Below are positions 1 to 7,980 of a stretch of 64,000 nt of DNA, one piece after another (the stretch's first letter is position 1; every line of letters begins with the position of its first letter). The DNA lies in assembly GCF_009183365.2 (NCBI RefSeq), contig NZ_CP068230.1:378501-442500 (forward strand), in the 5' to 3' direction. The translations under genes were made by a program, and so were the position numbers. The notes beneath the pieces are model-generated. The model saw only the letters and a program-made list of their open reading frames with translations. It was not told the origin of the DNA and did not search any database. Source of the stretch: Shewanella algae. GTDB taxonomy: Bacteria > Pseudomonadota > Gammaproteobacteria > Enterobacterales > Shewanellaceae.

Positions 1-420
1 GCTGTAGCGATACCAGTAACAGATGATGGAAGGAAATGCCGCCAGCAGACGGTCGGCCACTTCACTCTGCTCGGAGAAATCTTTTTCGGTTTCCAGGTTA
101 CCCAGCATGGAGCAACCGGTACGCATAACGTCCATAGGATGGGCATCGGCCGGGATCCGCTCCAGCACCTCTTTCAATGCCTGTGGCAGGCCGCGCATGC
201 CTTTGAGTTTCTGACGATAGGCCGCCAGTTGCGTTTCGGTGGGCAGTTCGCCGTAGAGGATCAGGTAGGCCACTTCCTCGAAGCTGACGTTTTCGGCCAG
301 ATCTTTGACGTCATAGCCGCGGTAGGTCAGGCCTGAGCCGGACTTACCGACTGTGCTCAGTGAAGTTTCGCCTGCGCTTTGGCCGCGTAATCCGGCGCCG
401 CTCAGTTTCTTGTCAGTCAT
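1..420 (-). CDS. prpC: 2-methylcitrate synthase, N-terminal part (cut by window edge)
   Basis: The reverse strand reads from an ATG at 418-420 and stays open to base 1, giving the first 140 residues. The start (MTDKKLSGAGLRGQ) and the following stretch with SGLTYRGYDVKDLAE and LIYGELPT-like sequence (LILYGELPTETQLAAY) are typical of the citrate synthase fold, PrpC branch. The enzyme condenses propionyl-CoA with oxaloacetate to 2-methylcitrate in the cytosol. It lies downstream of prpB on the same strand, 180 bases away, which supports PrpC over housekeeping GltA. The catalytic residues are in the missing C-terminal part. It is truncated only by the window boundary. Confidence 0.9.
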   Translation of the reverse strand, partial: MTDKKLSGAGLRGQSAGETSLSTVGKSGSGLTYRGYDVKDLAENVSFEEVAYLILYGELPTETQLAAYRQKLKGMRGLPQALKEVLERIPADAHPMDVMRTGCSMLGNLETEKDFSEQSEVADRLLAAFPSIICYWYRYS

Positions 421-485
421 AATGCATTCCCTCTTCCGTTACACTCTTGTCAATTTGTTGGCCAGCCATGGCTGGTCTGGTATGC

Positions 486-578
486 GGTTGCCTTTTTCAG
501 CGCTCTGGGGCGCTGTGTAGGGCGGCAACCCCGGGTGTTTCTTGGGGCAACCCCTGCAACCGGCGCGTCTGCGCCGGT
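486..578. repeat. Hairpin cluster between prpB and prpC
   Basis: Three inverted repeats are seen in the 180-base gap. GGTTGCC (486-492) pairs with GGCAACC (524-530), and inside it CAGCGC (498-503) pairs with GCGCTG (510-515). GGGG and CCCC pair at 544-554. ACCGGCGC (559-566) pairs with GCGCCGGT (571-578). None is followed by a clean T-run on the minus strand, so a plain terminator is unlikely. mRNA processing or stability control between the cistrons is an inference. Confidence 0.55.
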
Positions 579-600
579 CAATCATCCCTGGATTCAGCCG

Positions 601-1476
601 TTACTTTTGGCTGAACAGCTCATCGAGCTTGGTTTCGTAGTGGTGGTAGCCGAGGAACTTATACAGCTCTTCACGGGTTTGCATGGCATCGACCACATTG
701 CGTTGATGACCGTCGGTCATCAGTGCCTGCATCACTTTCAGGGCGGCCAGGTTGGCGGCGCGGAAGGTGCTCAGTGGGTAGAGCACCATGTCGGCACCGG
801 CTTCGGCCAGTTGTTCCTTGTTGAACAGTTCTGTCTTGCCAAATTCGGTCATGTTGGCCAAGATCGGGGCGTTGACGGCCGCCTTGAATCGACGGTACTG
901 ATCCAGCTCGGTCAGCGCCTCGGCAAAGATCATGTCGGCGCCCGCCTCGATATAGGCCTGGGCGCGTTCGATACCGGCATCCAGCCCTTCCACGGCAACC
1001 GCGTCTGTGCGGGCCATGATGACGAAGTTCTCATCTGTGCGGGCATCCACGGCAGCCTTGATACGGTCAACCATCTCTTCGGTGCTGACCACGGCCTTGT
1101 TGGGTCTGTGACCACAGCGCTTCTGTGACACCTGATCTTCCATATGCACGGCGGCGACACCGGCCTTTTCAAATTCCTTGATGGTGCGGGCAATGTTGAA
1201 GGCGCCACCCCAGCCTGTGTCTATGTCGACCAACAGCGGCAGTTCGGTGGCCGATGTGATACGGCCGGCATCGATCAGCACATCGTTCATTGAGGTCATG
1301 CCCAGATCCGGTAGGCCGTAAGAGGCGTTGGCGACACCGGCACCGGAAAGGTACAGGGCCTGAACACCGGATTGCTCGGCCATCAGGGCGAAATAGGCAT
1401 TGGTGGTTCCCACGATTTGAAGCGGCTTGGCCTTGGCCAGAGCCTGGCGGAATCTGAGTCCTGCGCTGCGAGTCAT
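601..1476 (-). CDS. prpB: 2-methylisocitrate lyase
   Basis: This 291-residue protein cleaves 2-methylisocitrate to pyruvate and succinate, the last step of the methylcitrate cycle. It is a TIM-barrel enzyme of the ICL/PEP mutase family. The family signature around the catalytic cysteine is visible as KRCGH (within MEDQVSQKRCGHRPNK), and VDIDTGWGG supplies the metal-binding aspartates. The length fits PrpB (about 290-300) rather than isocitrate lyase (over 430). The ATG at 1474-1476 is 12 bases after the stop of the GntR regulator, so the two are probably cotranscribed, with prpC following. Confidence 0.96.
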   Translation of the reverse strand: MTRSAGLRFRQALAKAKPLQIVGTTNAYFALMAEQSGVQALYLSGAGVANASYGLPDLGMTSMNDVLIDAGRITSATELPLLVDIDTGWGGAFNIARTIKEFEKAGVAAVHMEDQVSQKRCGHRPNKAVVSTEEMVDRIKAAVDARTDENFVIMARTDAVAVEGLDAGIERAQAYIEAGADMIFAEALTELDQYRRFKAAVNAPILANMTEFGKTELFNKEQLAEAGADMVLYPLSTFRAANLAALKVMQALMTDGHQRNVVDAMQTREELYKFLGYHHYETKLDELFSQK

Positions 1477-1488
1477 CTGTTTGCTTCC

Positions 1489-2214
1489 TTATATTGAGTC
1501 CAGGGCGGCATGCTCCGCCTGAAGCTGTTTGAGTCTGAGTTCGGTATTGCGCCGTCCCTGTTCGATATGACGGCGCATCAGCAAGCCGGCCAGTTCGGCA
1601 TCGCGCTGGGCTATGGCTTCGACTATGCGTCTGTGCTCGGCAATGGCTTTGACCGGGCGGTTCTTATTGGTGCATTGATAGCGATACATTCTCAGCAGGT
1701 GATATAAGCCGCCGATCAGGGTTTCCTGCAGGTGCTTGTTACCGCTGGCGCGGATGATCTGGTAGTGAAAGTCCACATCACCCTCTTCCTGAAAATAGGT
1801 ATCGCCTTCTGCCAGCGCCGCTTCCTGACGGGCCAGCAGTTGCCACAACTGGTCGAGCTGCTCATCGGTTATCCGTTTGGCGGCCAGTCCACAGGCCATG
1901 GCTTCCAGCGTGCTGCGCAGTTCGTAGAGGTCGTTGAGTTCAGCCACAGTCATGGCGGCGACTCTGGCGCCCACATGGGGGATACGTACTACCAAGCGCT
2001 GACGCTCGAGGATCTGCAAGGCCTCGCGGGTTGGACCGCGGCTGATACCGTACTTGAGTGCCAGCGCCTGCTCGTTGATCTTGCTGCCGGGAGCCAACTC
2101 ACCCTTGATGATGCTGGTCTGAATTTGCACCAGGATCTGATCCACCAGGGTACTGCTCTTCTCCGGAGTGGCTTTATCAACGCCGTTTTTGTCCAATACA
2201 GGTGCCTGAGTCAC
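1489..2214 (-). CDS. prpR: GntR-family (FCD subfamily) regulator of the propionate operon
   Basis: The 241-residue protein has an N-terminal winged helix (about residues 20-90; LAPGSKINEQALALKYGISR and GPTREALQILE are typical GntR) and a helical FCD effector domain (about 95-225) with metal-type histidines, such as DVDFHYQII and MRRHIEQG. The start is a GTG at 2212-2214. It heads the prpB-prpC operon and is preceded by palindromes typical of its family, so it is probably autoregulated and controls methylcitrate-cycle genes. The symbol rests on context; it is unrelated to the sigma54-type PrpR of enterics. A generic GntR annotation is the alternative. Confidence 0.85.
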   Translation of the reverse strand: MTQAPVLDKNGVDKATPEKSSTLVDQILVQIQTSIIKGELAPGSKINEQALALKYGISRGPTREALQILERQRLVVRIPHVGARVAAMTVAELNDLYELRSTLEAMACGLAAKRITDEQLDQLWQLLARQEAALAEGDTYFQEEGDVDFHYQIIRASGNKHLQETLIGGLYHLLRMYRYQCTNKNRPVKAIAEHRRIVEAIAQRDAELAGLLMRRHIEQGRRNTELRLKQLQAEHAALDSI

Positions 2215-2231
2215 TGCTTAAGTTTCGCTCG

Positions 2232-2243
2232 ATTGTTAACAAT
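2232..2243. promoter_or_regulatory. GntR-type operator 1 (ATTGTTAACAAT)
   Basis: A perfect 12-bp palindrome about 20 bases upstream of the prpR start, covering the expected transcription start. It has the same pattern as the sites at 2271 and 2406. TTGT-N2-ACAA is the usual half-site arrangement for FCD-type GntR regulators. Confidence 0.7.
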
Positions 2244-2249
2244 GGTTCG

Positions 2250-2278
2250 ACATTAGATGTGATCTAACTCATTGTCAA
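2250..2278 (-). promoter_or_regulatory. Promoter of the prpR-prpB-prpC operon
   Basis: On the minus strand, TTGACA (2278-2273) and TAATGT (2255-2250) are separated by 17 bases. The -35 lies inside operator 2, and operator 1 lies just downstream of the -10. Regulator binding would block polymerase directly. Confidence 0.7.
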
Positions 2279-2282
2279 CAAT
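2271..2282. promoter_or_regulatory. GntR-type operator 2 (ATTGTCAACAAT)
   Basis: A near-perfect palindrome sharing its bases with the -35 of the prp promoter, with its centre 39 bp from that of operator 1. Confidence 0.7.
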
Positions 2283-2631
2283 GTCTTTACCTAGACGTAA
2301 GTCTAATATTTTGGTGTTTTTGATAATTGAACCCTTATTTAACAATATCTTGGGTTTATTTTTTAAACTTGCTGTTAGCATGGGTTTACACTTGCTATTG
2401 CAACTATTGTCGACAATCCCGTTTTAAACAGTTTTCTTGAGGGGCGACTGATAGAATGCTCCTTGTCAGCGGCAGACAAGGAAAAGAGCGAAGCTTGTTA
2501 TCCGTAGCAGTGTCCCAGACCCTGGGCCGTTAAACCGAGAGCATGAGCCACTGCCAATTAGGCGAGGGCGGTTGCCCGGAGTGAATCGTCCGAGTGATGA
2601 GAGAGGCAAGAGTGATAAGAGTGGGCAAAGC
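2283..2631. other. Intergenic region between prpR and the DUF523 gene
   Basis: No gene is seen. The first half is AT-rich and holds the third GntR-type palindrome (2406-2417). A short hairpin, CCTTGTC (2461-2467) with GACAAGG (2475-2481), follows. I find no convincing sigma70 promoter for the rightward gene. Confidence 0.5.
2406..2417. promoter_or_regulatory. GntR-type operator 3 (ATTGTCGACAAT)
   Basis: A perfect palindrome and the most symmetric of the three. It lies 135 bp from operator 2, on the side of the divergent DUF523 gene. It could serve looping repression of prp or control the rightward gene. Confidence 0.6.
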
Positions 2632-3129
2632 ATGAGCGCAGAAATCATCAACACAACAAAACCGAATCGGATATTGATAAGTGCCTGTTTGTTGGGGCAA
2701 GAGGTACGCTATGACGGTGGTCATAACCTGCTCAATGATGCCAGAGTGCTGCTATGGCAGGCCCAAGGGCGGTTTGTGCCTTTCTGCCCCGAGTGCGCCG
2801 GCGGCTTGCCGACACCCAGAGCTCCGGCCGAACAGATACAGGGACGAGTGCTGACCTGTGACGGTGAGGATGTGACCGAGGCCTTTGAGCGAGGCGCCGA
2901 GCTGGCACTGGCCAAGGCGCAGCAACAGCAAGTGGTTGCGGCCATTCTCAAGGCCCGCAGCCCTTCCTGTGGCAAAGGCAAGATTTACGATGGCAGTTTC
3001 TCCCGCCAACTCATAGAGGGCGACGGCGTGACCGCCGCCTTGCTGATGCGCCATGGTATTCAAGTGTTCAGCGAATTTGAGCTGGATGCTGCCGAGAAGT
3101 ATCTGACTGAATGCGATAAAAGCGCTTGA
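2632..3129 (+). CDS. DUF523 family protein
   Basis: A 165-residue protein of unknown molecular function. Family hallmarks are visible: ISACLLGQEVRYDGGHN near the N-terminus, a cysteine pair in FCPECAGGLPTPRAPAE, and KARSPSCGKGKIYDG around residue 115. The conserved cysteines suggest metal or Fe-S binding, which is inference. The start is placed at the ATG at 2632, because the 20 residues added by an upstream TTG at 2572 are low in conservation and the family usually begins just before ISACLLG. No DUF1722 partner domain is fused. It ends 25 bases before a strong terminator. Confidence 0.85.
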   Translation: MSAEIINTTKPNRILISACLLGQEVRYDGGHNLLNDARVLLWQAQGRFVPFCPECAGGLPTPRAPAEQIQGRVLTCDGEDVTEAFERGAELALAKAQQQQVVAAILKARSPSCGKGKIYDGSFSRQLIEGDGVTAALLMRHGIQVFSEFELDAAEKYLTECDKSA

Positions 3130-3154
3130 GTCGAAATACTCAGTTTTAAAACAA

Positions 3155-3184
3155 CAATGCCGGGCTTAGGCCCGGCATTGTTTT
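3155..3184. terminator. Bidirectional intrinsic terminator
   Basis: An 11-bp perfect stem, CAATGCCGGGC (3155-3165) with GCCCGGCATTG (3170-3180), has a TTAG loop and is followed by TTTT. Upstream A residues give a T-run on the other strand too. It separates the convergent DUF523 and acyltransferase genes. Confidence 0.9.
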
Positions 3185-3201
3185 GTCCTGGACAATCACT
3201 G

Positions 3202-4140
3202 TCAGTGGCTTTTTTGTGCCAGCTTGCTGTAGTCGTCGGCGGGATGGCATTCGGCCAGCAACTGGTCTATTTGGGCATCCTTTTGTTGCCAGATGTCGTT
3301 GAGCCAGCGTTGAAACTCTACCCTGTACTCTGGCTCGCTGAAGTAGCGAACAGAATCCACCTGAGGCACGGGCAGAGCCTCGATTCGCACCACAATTTTG
3401 TGCACTTTACCCTGCATCACGGCGCCGAGAATATCCTTGGGGGCATCGGGATAAAGCACTGTCACGTTCAGCAAGGCATCAAACTGCTCGCCCATGGCTG
3501 ACAAGGTGAAGGCAATGCCACCGGCTTTTGGCCGCAGCAGGTGCTTGTAGGGGGATTTTTGCCGCTGCCGTTTGTCTTCGGTAAAGCGACTGCCTTCCAC
3601 ATAGTTGATGATGGAGGTGGGCAAGTCTTTGAATTTTTCGCAGGAGCGCCGGGTCGTTTGCAGATCCTTGCCCCTGAGCTTGGGGTTTTTCTTCAGCTTT
3701 TCCGGGCTGGTGCGGTTCATAAAGGGCATGTCCAGCGCCCAGCAACCCAGGCCCATAATGGGAACATACAGCAACTCTTTCTTGAGAAAGAACTTCAGCA
3801 TGGGGATGTTGTTGCGCAGGATATAGGTCTGCGCAGCAATATCAAAGCCACTGAGGTGGTTGCTGATCAGCAGATACCAACCATCTGGCTTGAGGCTTTC
3901 AAGTCCCTGCACATCCCATTCGACCTTGGCTATCAGGTGCAGTATGCCGCCATTACAGCTGGCCCAGGCCCACATGAACCGGTTCATTAACCGGGTCATG
4001 GCGATGCGGCCACCCTTCCAGGGCAGCAACAATTTGAACAGGCCGCCGATACACACCAGCGACCCCCAAACGGCGGTATTGATGATCAGCAAGCTCAGGC
4101 TGAGAATAAACAGCACAGGCCCGGGCAGGAAGTGCAACAT
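3202..4140 (-). CDS. PlsC-type lysophospholipid acyltransferase (second of pair)
   Basis: A 312-residue member of the 1-acylglycerol-3-phosphate acyltransferase superfamily, closest in layout to E. coli YihG. An N-terminal hydrophobic segment (about residues 1-40) anchors it to the inner membrane. Motif I NHLSGFD (NHx4D) lies near residue 93 and a motif III-like VEGSRFTED near residue 180. Such enzymes move an acyl chain to the sn-2 position of lysophosphatidic acid or related lipids. It shares a TGATG junction with the upstream paralogue, so translation is coupled. Shewanellas carry several PlsC paralogues with different acyl preference; which role this one plays cannot be read from the sequence. 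Confidence 0.85.
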   Translation of the reverse strand: MLHFLPGPVLFILSLSLLIINTAVWGSLVCIGGLFKLLLPWKGGRIAMTRLMNRFMWAWASCNGGILHLIAKVEWDVQGLESLKPDGWYLLISNHLSGFDIAAQTYILRNNIPMLKFFLKKELLYVPIMGLGCWALDMPFMNRTSPEKLKKNPKLRGKDLQTTRRSCEKFKDLPTSIINYVEGSRFTEDKRQRQKSPYKHLLRPKAGGIAFTLSAMGEQFDALLNVTVLYPDAPKDILGAVMQGKVHKIVVRIEALPVPQVDSVRYFSEPEYRVEFQRWLNDIWQQKDAQIDQLLAECHPADDYSKLAQKSH

Positions 4141-5057
4141 CAGGAGTCCCCTTGAGAATGGTTTGCCTTGGCGGCCAATTGTTCCAGCACTTCATCCTTG
4201 TGCTGCCAGAGGGCGTTCAGCCGCTCCTGAAAGGCTTGTTTGAACTGACGATCATTGGCGTAGTCACCCCGCATCCCCGAGTCTATCTCCTTGACCTCCA
4301 AATGGAGGTAAACCTCAGGCAAACGGCCGCTGATATAGTCCCAAAAACTGGGGATCTTGCCGGGATAATAGATGGTGACATCCACCAGTTTGTGGATCTG
4401 CTCGCCCATGGCCGACAACGCAAAGGCCATGCCGCCGGCCTTGGGTCTGAGCAGGTGTTTGAACGGTGAGTTTTGCTTCTGGTGCTTGCTGGGCTGAAAG
4501 CGGGTACCTTCGACAAAGTTCATCACGCTCACCGGCTTGTGCTTGAATTTGGCGCAGGCCTTACGGGTAATTTCAATGTCTTTGCCTCTGAGTTTCGGGT
4601 TCTTTTTCAACTCAGCCGTGCTGTAACGGCGCATAAAGGGAAAGTCCAGCGCCCACCAGGCCAGCCCAAGTACGGGCACATAAATCAGCTCTTTTTTCAG
4701 GAAAAACTTGAGAAAAGGGATCCGCCGATTAAGCAGTCGCTGCAGGATCAAAATATCGACCCAGCTCTGGTGGTTGGCTACCACCATATACCACTCCTGC
4801 TCTGACAGCTCCGGAAGCTCGTCTATATGCATCTTCAGCGGATGAAGCAGCTTTTCTATGCCGCCGTTAACACTGATCCAGGCACTGGCGCAGAAATCCA
4901 AAGCGTGGCTGCATAGGCGCTGTAATGGCTTTATTGGAAGCAGTTTTATCAGGCTGCCCAGCAGAATTGGCAGGCTCCAAAACAGGGTGTTGATAACATA
5001 GCCGCTAAAGGCAAGACAACCTCGAATCAAGGACAACTTGGGCTCCCTCAGGATCAT
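4140..5057 (-). CDS. PlsC-type lysophospholipid acyltransferase (first of pair)
   Basis: A 305-residue paralogue of the next gene. Shared blocks include LKFFLKKELIYVP, NPKLRGKD and SPFKHLLRPKAGG. The acyltransferase motif is NHQSWVD (near residue 93) and the EGTR motif is intact (VEGTRFQPS). An N-terminal membrane segment covers about residues 10-45. The start at ATG 5057 gives a protein of YihG-like length. The pair looks like a tandem duplication that has since diverged: the C-terminal thirds differ clearly. E. coli has a single yihG, so two coupled copies suggest different substrates or a hetero-complex, which is inference. Confidence 0.85.
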   Translation of the reverse strand: MILREPKLSLIRGCLAFSGYVINTLFWSLPILLGSLIKLLPIKPLQRLCSHALDFCASAWISVNGGIEKLLHPLKMHIDELPELSEQEWYMVVANHQSWVDILILQRLLNRRIPFLKFFLKKELIYVPVLGLAWWALDFPFMRRYSTAELKKNPKLRGKDIEITRKACAKFKHKPVSVMNFVEGTRFQPSKHQKQNSPFKHLLRPKAGGMAFALSAMGEQIHKLVDVTIYYPGKIPSFWDYISGRLPEVYLHLEVKEIDSGMRGDYANDRQFKQAFQERLNALWQHKDEVLEQLAAKANHSQGDS

Positions 5058-5585
5058 AAAAAGAAAAATCGACCGACTATGTTAACCGCAGTCGCCACCA
5101 GGCTTCAATCTTAAGCTGGCGTTGACAGGGAGTTAGGGCCTGCTCACATAAGCATTGGTACAAGAGGTTTAGCCTGCTTCAGCCGTATAAGTTGCGCCAT
5201 CTATATCTCTGCGCTGTACAGAAGATGGCTTGCAATGCAGCGTCTTTCAGCATCTTCCTGAGCCTTTACCCGTATGTTGCTTTGTGGCGAAACTGCGCCT
5301 GGCACTTTAAATCCCCGGCGCATTTTTGGTGGAAGCCGGTTGACTGTCAAGCGCAACACTGGCGCCGGTAAATGGGACAATCGGCGCCGTTATAGGCTAG
5401 GGCTGCATAGCGGCTATGGCTGGTTAATTGATAGGGCTTGGTTTTCGGGCCGGGCAAATACTTTGGCACAGAAGCTTGACTCTGGAGCTTACTCCAAGCT
5501 TTACACTCCTTGGCAATAACAAACGGCCCGGATAGTCACATTTGAGTTCCGAGGCATCATTTGAGCCATAGCATGAGGCACAGTT
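5058..5585. other. Divergent intergenic region between acyltransferase pair and zntA
   Basis: No convincing gene is present; short open frames here have no family features. It holds two GGCGCC palindromes 22 bases apart (5361-5366 and 5383-5388) of unknown meaning, and the MerR-type zntA promoter near its right end. Confidence 0.5.
5476..5507 (+). promoter_or_regulatory. ZntR/CadR-type (MerR family) promoter-operator of zntA
   Basis: TTGACT (5476-5481) and TACACT (5502-5507) are 20 bp apart, the over-long spacer that MerR-family activators correct by DNA distortion. The spacer carries dyad half-sites TGGAG (5483-5487) and CTCCA (5492-5496), matching the arrangement of the E. coli zntA promoter. 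Binding by ZntR or CadR is therefore predicted; the regulator gene is not in this window. Confidence 0.85.
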
Positions 5586-7901
5586 ATGAGTCATTCCTGT
5601 TGTGATCCCAAACCCACGCCCGAGCCTGTAAAGGCGGGGGCTAAGGACCCGGCAAATTGCACAGCAAGTTGTACAGATGGTCACATAGTCAGTAACGCTG
5701 TCAGTCATTCCAACGAGCATTCTGGCTGTCATTCGGCTTGTTGCCATGATCATCATGAGTCCCATCAAGCCGACTCCGCTGCCGAAGTCAACACTGCCAG
5801 GCTTGCTCAAGGTGAGCAGCATCAGTGGCAAATACTGGGTATGGACTGTGCCAGCTGTGCCCGTAAAGTCGAAACTGCGGTTTCCAGGGTGAGCGGCGTT
5901 TGCAGCACCAGGGTGGTATTTGCCACCGAAAAGCTGCTGGTGGAACTGACGCCCGGCGTTTCGCCCCAAGGCATAGTCGATGCTGTGCATGCGGCCGGTT
6001 TTAAGCTTAAGCAGCAGACTCAGGCAGGTAAGGAAGGTTCCAAGCCCGGCCCGGGGAGCCGGCTTGGCAAATACTGGCAACCCCTGTCACTGGCACTGTT
6101 AATGCTGCTGGCGGCTCTGGCGCCTGCGAGTATCAGCACCAGCCTGTTCACTCTGGCTACAGTTTGGGGGCTGCTGCCTATTGCCCGCAAGGCTTGGGCC
6201 CTTATTCGCAGCGGCACCCCTTTTGCCATTGAAACCCTGATGACAGTTGCCGCCATAGGTGCCATGTTGCTGGGCGAAACAGCCGAGGCGGCCATGGTGT
6301 TGCTCCTGTTTATGCTCGGTGAGCAGCTCGAATCGTTTGCGGCCGGCCGCGCTCGCGCCGGAGTCAGCGCCTTGATGGCATTGGTGCCGGATAAGGCATT
6401 GAGGTTGCAAGATGGCCAGAGGCAAGAGGTGGCCGCCTCTGAGCTGCGCCCGGGCGATATCATAGAAGTTGCGCCTGGAGCTCGCCTGCCGGCCGATGCC
6501 GAACTGCTTGATGCCTCGGCGGCATTTGATGAAAGCGCCCTTACGGGAGAATCTATCCCGGTAGAAAGGGTTAAGGGCGAACGGGTCGCCGCCGGCTGCC
6601 TGGCAGCCGATAGGCTGGTGAAGATGAAGGTTGTCTCCGAGCCCGGCAGCAACGCCATAGACCGCATCCTGCATTTGATTGAAGAGGCCGAAGGGCAAAG
6701 AGCACCGATAGAGAGATTCATCGACAAGTTCAGTCGCTGGTACACTCCAGCCATCATGTTGCTGGCCTTGTTGACTGTGCTGTTGCCACCTCTGCTGTAC
6801 GCCGAGCCTTGGGAGCAATGGATCTACCGTGGTTTGACACTGTTGTTGATAGGTTGCCCCTGCGCCTTGGTAATTTCGACGCCGGCGGCGGTAACCTCTG
6901 CGCTGGCCGCCGCAACCCGTCAGGGAGCCTTGATTAAGGGCGGCGCGGCATTGGAAGCACTGGCACATGTCGATACCGTCGCCTTCGATAAGACGGGCAC
7001 CCTCACAGAAGGTAAACCTGAAGTTACCTTGGTGGAGAGCCTCACTGAGCAGGATGCGACCAAGTGGCTCAGGGTGGCCGCCGCCATTGAATTGGGCTCA
7101 CATCACCCCCTGGCACAGGCGATAGTCAATCATGCCAAAGCGCAGCAGCTGGAACTGCCAGGCGCAGAAGCTATTCGGGCTTTACCCGGTATGGGCGTTG
7201 AAGGGCGGGTCGATTCGCAAAACTGGCGACTGCTGGCCCCTTCAAGGTTGCCAAGTTTAGCACCTGAGCTGCTGCAACGTGTCACAGAACTGGAGCAGCA
7301 GGGGCAAACCCTGGTCGTACTGTGTGATGCCGAGCAGGAGCCACTTTTTCCTGTGGCCATCATTGCCCTCAGGGATCAGCTGCGCGCCGAGGCCGCCGAA
7401 GCCATAGCCAAGCTACGCCATCTCGGTATCGACAGCATAATGCTGACAGGTGATAACCCAAGAACCGCCAAGGCGATTGCCGAGGAGCTGGCCATCGACT
7501 GGCGCGCCGGGCTGCTGCCGGAAGATAAAGTTTCTGAGGTGGCGGCATTGGCCGAGCGCCGCAATGTGGCCATGACGGGAGATGGTATCAATGATGCCCC
7601 GGCAATGAAGCGAGCCCGTATCGGCATTGCCATGGGCGGCGGAACCGATGCCGCGCTGGAAACCGCCGATGCGGCCCTGACCCATAATCAGTTGGGAGGG
7701 GTGGCGGCAATGATCCACTTGGCCAGGGCAACTCTGAGCAATATCCGCCAGAACATAGCCTTGGCGCTGGGGCTGAAGGCGATTTTTCTGGTGACCAGCT
7801 TACTGGGGATCACCGGCCTCTGGCTGGCGGTGATGGCCGATACAGGCGCAACTGTGTTGGTAACTGCCAACGCCTTGAGACTGCTTAGAAAGCGCTACTG
7901 A
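5586..7901 (+). CDS. zntA: Zn(II)/Cd(II)/Pb(II)-exporting P1B-type ATPase
   Basis: The 771-residue inner-membrane pump uses ATP to expel soft divalent metals. Domain order: a Cys/His-rich metal-binding tail (residues 1-80, with CC pairs and an HDHH cluster), an HMA domain with GMDCASC near residue 86, transmembrane helices, the actuator domain (TGES near residue 318), the membrane CPC motif at residues 424-426, the phosphorylation motif DKTGT with Asp468, and the hinge GDGINDAP. CPC together with the HMA type and the ZntR-like promoter point to Zn/Cd/Pb rather than copper. It stands alone, with no regulator or chaperone beside it. CadA is an equally usable name. Confidence 0.93.
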   Translation: MSHSCCDPKPTPEPVKAGAKDPANCTASCTDGHIVSNAVSHSNEHSGCHSACCHDHHESHQADSAAEVNTARLAQGEQHQWQILGMDCASCARKVETAVSRVSGVCSTRVVFATEKLLVELTPGVSPQGIVDAVHAAGFKLKQQTQAGKEGSKPGPGSRLGKYWQPLSLALLMLLAALAPASISTSLFTLATVWGLLPIARKAWALIRSGTPFAIETLMTVAAIGAMLLGETAEAAMVLLLFMLGEQLESFAAGRARAGVSALMALVPDKALRLQDGQRQEVAASELRPGDIIEVAPGARLPADAELLDASAAFDESALTGESIPVERVKGERVAAGCLAADRLVKMKVVSEPGSNAIDRILHLIEEAEGQRAPIERFIDKFSRWYTPAIMLLALLTVLLPPLLYAEPWEQWIYRGLTLLLIGCPCALVISTPAAVTSALAAATRQGALIKGGAALEALAHVDTVAFDKTGTLTEGKPEVTLVESLTEQDATKWLRVAAAIELGSHHPLAQAIVNHAKAQQLELPGAEAIRALPGMGVEGRVDSQNWRLLAPSRLPSLAPELLQRVTELEQQGQTLVVLCDAEQEPLFPVAIIALRDQLRAEAAEAIAKLRHLGIDSIMLTGDNPRTAKAIAEELAIDWRAGLLPEDKVSEVAALAERRNVAMTGDGINDAPAMKRARIGIAMGGGTDAALETADAALTHNQLGGVAAMIHLARATLSNIRQNIALALGLKAIFLVTSLLGITGLWLAVMADTGATVLVTANALRLLRKRY

Positions 7902-7927
7902 AATGTATTGGTGTTGATAACAATAAA

Positions 7928-7966
7928 AAAGAGGAAGGTACCTTAGACCTTAACACCTTCCTCTTT
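7928..7966 (-). terminator. Intrinsic terminator of the methyltransferase operon
   Basis: A 12-bp perfect stem, AAAGAGGAAGGT (7928-7939) with ACCTTCCTCTTT (7955-7966). The T-run is on the minus strand (A-run at 7925-7930), so it ends the leftward operon best. It may also stop zntA transcripts. Confidence 0.85.
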
Positions 7967-7980
7967 CAAACGGACTCAGG

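Noticed and set aside
5274..5519. 81-codon open frame upstream of zntA as a possible MerR regulator
   Set aside because: Far too short for ZntR, no helix-turn-helix, and it runs through the promoter.
5424..6080. 218-codon minus-strand open frame over the zntA promoter and start
   Set aside because: It overlaps the MerR-type promoter and the HMA-domain coding frame, and its sequence is low in any family pattern.
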